From Sympetrum striolatum (lineage: Eukaryota; Arthropoda; Insecta; Odonata; Libellulidae), in assembly GCA_947579665.1 (NCBI GenBank), contig CANPUZ010000075.1, positions 248,001 to 312,000 on the forward strand: 64,000 nt of DNA. Reading direction: 5' to 3'. A program made the position numbers and the translations under genes. Every line of letters begins with the position of its first letter. Position 1 is the stretch's first letter. This document shows, in pieces, positions 57,442-64,000 of this stretch. The notes below the pieces were generated by a model that saw only the letters and a list, made by a program, of their open reading frames with translations, was not told where the DNA came from and searched no databases.

Positions 57442-58086
57442 CTGGAATGTTATGAAAAAGAAAAGGGAAGTTCACTTAATACGTACATTAAACAATTTAG
57501 CCACATACTCGTATTTTTGATGGATTTAATAGACAAAGATTGACCACAAATGAACTCTTTTTTATGATAAATATATATGTGGAAATCACCATAATAATTG
57601 AAACTAAGAACAAAATAATTGAAGCTTTAAAATGATTGATAAATTAGCAGCAAGTTGGATTTACCTAACTATGAATAGCTTAAGAGTTAAGAAGTTAACA
57701 TTTCACAGAACAAAATTATTTATGCAAATGCTTAGAATTCTTTTGTCGTCATGTTCAATATGCTAAGGAAAAGTTACCTAGTAACTTAAAAAAATTAGAG
57801 TTCTCTAATACTATGAAAATGTTCCAAAATAAGAAAATCTGTATCTTACAATAAATAAGTTTACATCATTAAGAGATGAATCCTCAGCTTAATTTCATAG
57901 ATCCAAGGTAACTTTAAAGTAGTAATTTCTAAAAACATCAATTTTATATTCATTTAATTAGGCCAGAAATTAAACTTTGCCCTAGAGCATAAAAACATAC
58001 TTTGAACAGTTGAAAGCTCATATCATCCATCCACCTTCTTGAAACTGATGTACCAATAAAAACAAAAGCTAAATAAATTAACTAAC

Positions 58087-58353
58087 CTGTCAATATGGTT
58101 GTTGGGGTTGACATAGGCATTCTTTCAGAAGTATTACCACCTTCTCCAGAGTAAACTTGACTTCTGGTATTAACCTCATTTGCTGGAGACGGAAGAGCAG
58201 GACTGTCTACTTCTGTTTTGGCTGCATTCCCCTCATTATTTTCTATAGCGTTCTGCTTTCCAGCCCATGTTGCAAGTGGAGTAGGTGGTGGAGGCTGATT
58301 TAGAATAGACAGAGGAACATACTCTCCCTTGTAGAGACTCCTTTCTGGATCTT
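58087..58353 (-). CDS. Exon of the same unidentified host gene (267 bp)
   Basis: Begins after TTCGTTATTACAG with two bases completing a codon, then DPERSLYKGEYVPLSILNQP, PPPTPLATWAGKQN and a Ser/Thr/Asn-rich end before ACAG|GTTAGT. Its phase-1 end matches the start of the 57287-57441 exon. It appears to be a linker region of a larger protein. Confidence 0.6.
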
Positions 58354-58646
58354 CTGTAATAACGAACTTGAACTGTATTTGTGTATTTTGTTCATTTCTC
58401 AGTAATGAATTACTTTAGTTAGTGTGTTGTTATATTAAAGTAGTTAATGAAATATGAAATGTGATTAAATATACAAGAATTATCCCTTTTTGGGTTTGGA
58501 GAGGATTTTAAAATACGAAAATTAAATTAAAGAAAAACATTGCTAATGATAGCAGAGAATTGTTTTCTTGGAACCCATCAATTGTGAGGCCTAGAATAAA
58601 TTGCTACGAGAAAGAAATTGCTAGTAACACCATTATAATTATTAAC

Positions 58647-58905
58647 CTGGCATTGAAGTTCCATGAAGTCTGGCTGTAAAACCCTCAGCTCAAATGCATC
58701 ATTTATCTCATCATCACCATTCTCAACAAAAAGTAAGTTGCCTCTTTTTTCAATCCAATATCAGATGATTCCATGAGTTCTACAAGATGCCAGCAGTCAT
58801 CAACTTGCAGGGCTTAATAATGTCCAATTACCAGGTCTTTAGCTGCTTTTCCACCTCCTCTCATAAATAAGCTCCATATCTGCCACCATTTCATCAGAAA
58901 AGGGC
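58647..58905 (-). pseudogene. Broken exon, possibly from the same locus
   Basis: It lies between a TATACTTCAG acceptor and a CAG|GTTAAT donor. One phase reads WSLFMRGGGKAAKDLVIGHY, stop (TAA), then VDDCWHLVELMESSDIGLKK. After a one-base shift in an A6 run it continues RGNLLFVENGDDEINDAFEL and RVLQPDFMELQCQ. Its end phase does not fit the exon at 58353, so it is either damaged by indels or belongs to another gene. Protein family unknown. Confidence 0.5.
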
Positions 58906-60600
58906 CTGAAGTATAAACAAATGTTGAGTTATCAGTACTGAATAGCAAAGCATGAAGCAAGAGGTAGATTTATAACACGAAGAAGTATTTCATACTATTA
59001 ACCAACAATAGAAGGCAATTATAGAATATATGCATTTACACAATTTCCATACACACTTTTATGTTTACCTGAAAATGGATGCAACATAATTAATGTATGT
59101 AAAAATAATAAGATAATTAAATAAATTTAATCAATCGACGATGCCGTTACTTTGAGGAATTCCTTACAAGGTGAGGAGGGAAATGACATAGCAAAAATTC
59201 CACAGGAAAAAAAAATTTCATCTGCATTACACCAAACGTATGATGATTTGCAAAGAAGAAATGGCAATGTCACGAGAAATATCTGTGTTAAGGAATCATA
59301 CCAATTTATTTAGAATATTTATAAGATTTTCAACAAAAAGTAGCACTAAATATTTTCAGCGATAAACCAACTAAGGCGAGAGGCTAGCTCTAGAAATTTC
59401 CGACATATAGTAGGTTCACATCCATGAATCATTGTAATGTATTGCTGGTAAAGTAACTTTTAAGAGTTAAATATTAAGTAAAAGTATAAATATCGAATAT
59501 AGTACGCTTTGTTAGAGTTCAAGTGAAGATTTCAGTCGAGGTTGACTAAATATATGTTGTAATACCGGACTAAACTATTAAATATTATGCTACAACACCA
59601 ATTGAATTTCAACAGCTCAAAGAGAACAAATACCATTGTAAAAGATGTTCACTTGCTTAATCAGGTTCATCATTTCGTTGACCGCCGAAAAACGATGTTG
59701 TACGTAGATATGTTTTATAATTTAAGTTAGAGTATAGCATTAAAAAGATCTTGAACTTACCAGGGAGTATAGAGATGGTAAAATTGTAGTTTACGTGCCC
59801 ACTTCGTTTACTTCACTTTCGCTACACGGCTACACCCGTAGCTTTTAACCAAACTGTCTTCTATTCTATCAGAAAATACTGGCATTTTCTAATCGAAATC
59901 GTTGTTCCACGACTAAAGTAAGAAATGTTATTTAATTTCCTTTCTTTCGACGGTATTCTCGACATTGAACAACTATTATTTCTAATTTCATTTTGCAAAA
60001 GAAATAAGGCCTTCAACCAATAAAAGTGAAGTTTACGTGTATTCCTAATGGAACCCTATTATGAACTCCTGGGTTCGAACCCGGGCTTTCTTAGTAATGA
60101 CAATAGTTCTCCAAGGGGTTTCTAACTCGTAGAAACGCAATGCAATTTGTTTAGAATCTCTAAGTCAAACGGTTTCTGAAATAAAGGTGGGGACTGATGG
60201 AGTCTACGGAGATTTTATGTAGGATCCTTACGTAATGGCGACTTCCTTAACTGAAAGCTTTTTCGGCTCCAGCCTCTCTAATCCAATTTCCGATGTCATT
60301 ACTACTGATAATCATTAACTAAGTATAGATGCATCGAAGATCGACACAAAACACATCAATCGGAATATTCTAATTCTATTACGACATGACGAATATATAG
60401 GAAACCGGGAATGCGACTTAGCGTGATGCAACAATATATCTTATTTATTATTACCTTTCTACAGTTCTTGGAAACCTGTGAAGATGAACTTGGGATATAT
60501 GGCTGGTGCAGCCATATACATCACAATGTAGTTGCCCCATACTGCTCAAAAGAAAATACAAGACGTTTGTTCAACCTCGCATTCCTCACGTGTAGAATTG
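58906..60600. other. Non-coding DNA; possible 5' region of the minus-strand gene
   Basis: A donor-like CTCCCTG|GTAAGT occurs on the minus strand near 59761, and an ATGATGAACCTG frame ending ACAATG|GTATTT near 59690-59632, but no good acceptor precedes the latter, so I do not call an exon. A lone GGGTTCGAACCC palindrome sits at 60070-60081. Confidence 0.35.
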
Positions 60601-61100
60601 CATGAACATTGCATTTCCCAATTATTCCACTTCCGCCTTCTTGTTCGTCTTTTTCCGGACTTCCGGAGCTTCCGTAGCAAAAACAAAAAAAACACTATGA
60701 GAAATTAAGCAGGAGAAGTTGACACTCACTATGAGAATTATAGAGGAGGAATTGCCTATTTCAGCTGGTAGCGCCTACAGCGCTTTCTGCATCGCTCTGA
60801 AACACTACTACGGACGTGAAAACAGCCTACCTCATCCTCCCATATCTCTTGCCCCGACCTGTATCGGGGCTGGCCGGTAATGACCTCGGCGGCTGTACGC
60901 GATCCTCGCGATACGCGATTTAAATAGTTTTTGAAAATCATCCTACACGCAGTGTCACTGGTAGCCTGTCTGCTGGCACCCCAGCGCCACCAACACAAAA
61001 CCACTTCCACCAATTTCCACACAATTTACATAACTCAAACCAACAATAACGGGGCTTTTAAAAAATATCGTTACATCGCCCCCCCGCAAGAATGTAAATT
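60601..61100. other. GC-richer segment, possible promoter region
   Basis: Contains clustered ETS-like sites (TTTTCCGGACTTCCGGAGCT near 60652) and a CpG-bearing stretch around 60840-60920 (CGGGGCTGGCCGG, CGCGATACGCG). This may be a promoter or a decayed GC-rich repeat. The open frames over it have no recognised motifs. Confidence 0.3.
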
Positions 61101-64000
61101 ATTTTGAAAACAATAAAACAAACATCTATTATGGTAAATTTCTGTGTGAAACTAGAAATTTACCGATGTTTTTAAGTGCTTCCAATCCATTTATATTTAC
61201 GGTAAATTTGCAGCTTTGGTGCCAAACTGCAAATTCTGATTAAATATTTCAAACCCCGCAAATGATATGCGCCAGGGCGTTGAACTTCCATTACATTCAT
61301 TCCCGTTTCTGCTGCAATTCAATAAGTCGAAGGTTTTCGATATTTGTCGGACAGGTTTTTATCGCTCCGAGCATATATTAAAAACTGCAGGATTATTATC
61401 TGGATGCTGCCATAATATTTTGGTTAATGATATTTGCCTATCAGTTGAGCCAAGTTGAGCTGTTTGTTTAGCTAGCTAGGTAAAGTATTTGAAGAGGATC
61501 TTATATTTACGAGTCATTTTAGATCTTTAGCTTTACTATTAGCTTCCATTCCCATACTGCGTGAAACTAGAAATTTACCTTCTTTTTTATCGCAAAAGTT
61601 GAATGTTTGCAAATTTCTTAATTACGAAGACTGAATTTGGTAAAATTGAAAGTGAAATTTTACCAATTTGGTTCCACTCTTTCAAGCGCTATCGAATGGC
61701 TGTTTGGTTCTTAATCCAATTTTAACCTTTTTATTTAACCCCTAAGCTTCTACTTGCGAATAATCCCTTCGATCATCTATTGTCTCTCTTTTGACGTTGA
61801 AAGCGATGCCTCTCAAAAGTCTTCGTATTGTCTGCTATTAATTTTATTGCTATAACTGTTCTGTTGATGTCATAATTTCTTACCATCGGTGTTGATGAAT
61901 CTTATAGACAAGTCGATAAAAGATTATTTCTTGTTACTTTAATGCCGTTTTCGTTTAATGACCTTACTTAGCCAAATTTTTGGGTTTCATATAGCCTGGT
62001 AGGTCCGCTTGAAGTTTTTGATTAGAAATGTATTTTTTTTAATAAAGCTGTTGTTTTTTTACAGGAAGTGTAGTTATATTACATGATAATTTTTAAAGCC
62101 ATAGAATAATGGATGCTATTGCTATTCAATTCCCTCATTTTCTGGATTTTATTAATGTTTTGACAGTGATTAGGTATTGGCAGTTGATTTTTAAGTTTTT
62201 AGCAGTTAATAGACAGTTAAGTTGATAGACATAGACGCAGCCTGTCTCTTTGATATAAAATTCTTTATTCATTGATATCTATTTGGTTAAATATTTTATA
62301 TAGTTTGATTTTTGAGGAATGCTCGAAAATACTTCCAGCTCTGTGTGCCATTACTTTCATACTTTTAGTATCTAATAAAAGTAATGAATTTTTTTACCAA
62401 TTGAGGGTGATTACTTTAGCCCACTTTGATTAATTGTTTCAGTGTTAGTTCTCGAATGTTACTTAGAATTAAACAAGTACAGTTACATCAAACTTAGGTT
62501 AATCTATCCCTCTTTGGAATGCATTCATGGGACTTTTTGAAAGCATTTCATTGACATTTATTAATGGGATGTGATTGATATTTTAACTCTTTGACTTCTG
62601 GTTACAGAACATAATGCCTTATACTCATGGGGTTTAAATTTTAGAGTATTGAAAGTAATTAAAATTATGCTATTCGTGTGAAACTTCAAGTAAACCTTTT
62701 CTTTGCTGGAACCTTAAGCTAACATTAGGGATTAAAGGATATGACTCCGAAAGCTTTTTCTGAGATTGCTTGTCATTGTACATAATCATATTATTAATAC
62801 AATGAATCATATAATGTTTGAATGAAAGCTTCACTAATTTACCTGATCATTTGATTATAATGAAGTTACATAATTTTAAATATTCAATATTATCAGAATA
62901 TTTAGATATATTTCTAAATTGTGATTATTTTCCTTGTTCAAGAAAGGGTTTAATTTTTAATTTGATATAATTTTGACTGGAATACTTTACAGTGAGGTAC
63001 ATGTCGTAGAAATTCAATGTAAGGATGTGATTTCTTATAGAATCTTCGTAATTTTAAATTTTAAGATTAGCATTTTCTGTCCTTTCCTTTTTGAAATCTA
63101 ATTTAATTAAATTAATAAGCATTTTAGTTAAGCATTGGATACTTTAGGTTATTGATGTGGTACTTATGAAGAATGTTTGAGCAAATTTTTAGCTAGAATC
63201 AGCTGCTTCCAGACAATTGAATTTCAAACTTACTTTCCTCAAAATGTTTAACCAACTCCTCAAACAATCTTAAACACCTCACAACCAGTGGTTCATGCTT
63301 CTGTTGCTCTATGGCTTTAGATTTTTTCATGCTTCTTAGGATTAGAAATGTTTTGGAAACAGCAATGTCAGTGAATAATGTATAACCGTGATTTTAACCT
63401 GGTAGAGTGAAACCTCTTGCTTTAGAATACTCAGACACATGATTTGTTATTTTTAATTAATTGTTGCCTTAGGATATTTATGTATTTGTTCTACTTGTGA
63501 GTAACCAGAGACAAAGATAGCTGGGAATATAGATATATAAAGGCAAATAAGCCTTCCACTTTAAAATTTTGTTGACTGATGGAACGCTAATGTATTATCT
63601 CTTTTTTGCTGATGAGGATAGGAAGAAAGCATTATTCTTGTATTCTTAAGTTCCGTGAATGGCTTTCACCGCAATTTTTCCTTGATAGATAATATATGTA
63701 ATAGACAGAATATAGTATTATTGAACTGTAACTCAGGGCATTGCTTTTGATGTTAACCATGTTAGATATTCATGACAATTGTAGTTTGCATGATAATCTC
63801 TTCAGCCATTTTTATTTTCAATTCATATTTTGCCTTGAAGTTCTCTCTGAACTTTGAGATAACTCTTCTATATCTTAAAATTATGATGACAGATTGTTTG
63901 ATTGATTTCTTACAGTGCAATGTTATGTTCACATATTACCAAGATTAGAGCTGATAGGAAGAAGGCATATTTCTTGTATTTTTATATTATGAGAAGTTTT
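61101..64000. other. AT-rich DNA, nothing recognised
   Basis: No gene, transposon end or RNA gene found. Short repeated phrases such as GTGAAACTAGAAATTTACC (near 61147 and 61562) and GGTAAATTT occur, without a clear repeat unit. Confidence 0.5.

Noticed and set aside
59632..59690. Initial coding exon of the minus-strand gene (MMNLIKQVNIFYN)
   Set aside because: A donor-like GTATTT follows, but there is no acceptor between the upstream GTAAGT at 59761 and this ATG, and the phase to later exons cannot be checked.
60411..60605. 64-residue frame with a hydrophobic N-terminus as a small secreted protein
   Set aside because: The hydrophobic stretch is plausible but there is no supporting promoter, splice or homology evidence, and frames of this length are common by chance here.
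60756..61022. Minus-strand 88-residue frame in the GC-richer segment
   Set aside because: Its composition follows the local GC content, and no motif or splice site supports it.

Overview
The window looks like AT-rich nuclear DNA from an animal, most likely an arthropod. The evidence is GT-AG introns in genes of animal type and a dense, nested mix of transposons usual for insects and other arthropods: piggyBac, pogo/Tigger, hAT, Penelope-like, Ty3/gypsy and jockey-like elements. I cannot name the species. Most of the sequence is transposon, satellite or non-coding DNA, and only a few segments look like host genes.

Layout. 1-7879 is a satellite-like array of seven copies of a unit of about 1.13 kb. 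Two copies run on the minus strand, then five on the plus strand. Each full unit holds about six diverged sub-units of roughly 150-176 bp, and each sub-unit carries a conserved near-palindrome with core TGGNNTCGANNCCA that also fits a tRNA-type B box. A full-length solo copy sits at 21580-22710 and an internally deleted one at 56806-57160. 9736-9818 is a tRNA-like Pol III unit. 10434-15835 is one decayed non-LTR retrotransposon copy interrupted by a 517-bp TA-flanked element and by a 4.2-kb piggyBac element. The piggyBac has perfect 16-bp inverted ends, TTAA duplications and an open, spliced transposase whose second catalytic Asp is Asn. 16204-21575 holds three more non-LTR fragments, with a nested minus-strand element and a 1-kb TA-flanked repeat.

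24212-28870 is a nearly intact Ty3/gypsy-type element on the minus strand with 148-bp LTRs that differ at one base. It abuts the first recognisable exon (28871-29239) of a host gene. The second exon (30811-32844) encodes a 678-residue disordered Ser/Pro-rich and Asp/Glu-rich segment. 33297-36144 is a Tigger element with two stops. 37714-39813 joins a piece of the 1-kb repeat to a 5'-truncated gypsy element. 39940-41232 is a hAT-like element with a Penelope-like element nested in it. 42904-45404 is a hAT-like element with a perfect 8-bp duplication. 48064-52030 is a pogo-like element whose transposase ends in a PHD-like zinc finger and which itself carries the 1-kb repeat.

53665-54850 (minus) is a decayed dynein heavy chain stalk with introns retained. 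Just beside it on the plus strand lies a small three-exon gene for 89 residues (55011-55868) whose splice phases all fit. 57287-58905 (minus) holds two clean exons and one broken exon of an unidentified gene. From about 59 kb to the end I see no convincing gene.

The most unusual features are the higher-order satellite with its conserved palindrome and flipping junction cassette, the piggyBac transposase with the D-to-N change, and the small gene next to the dynein relic.
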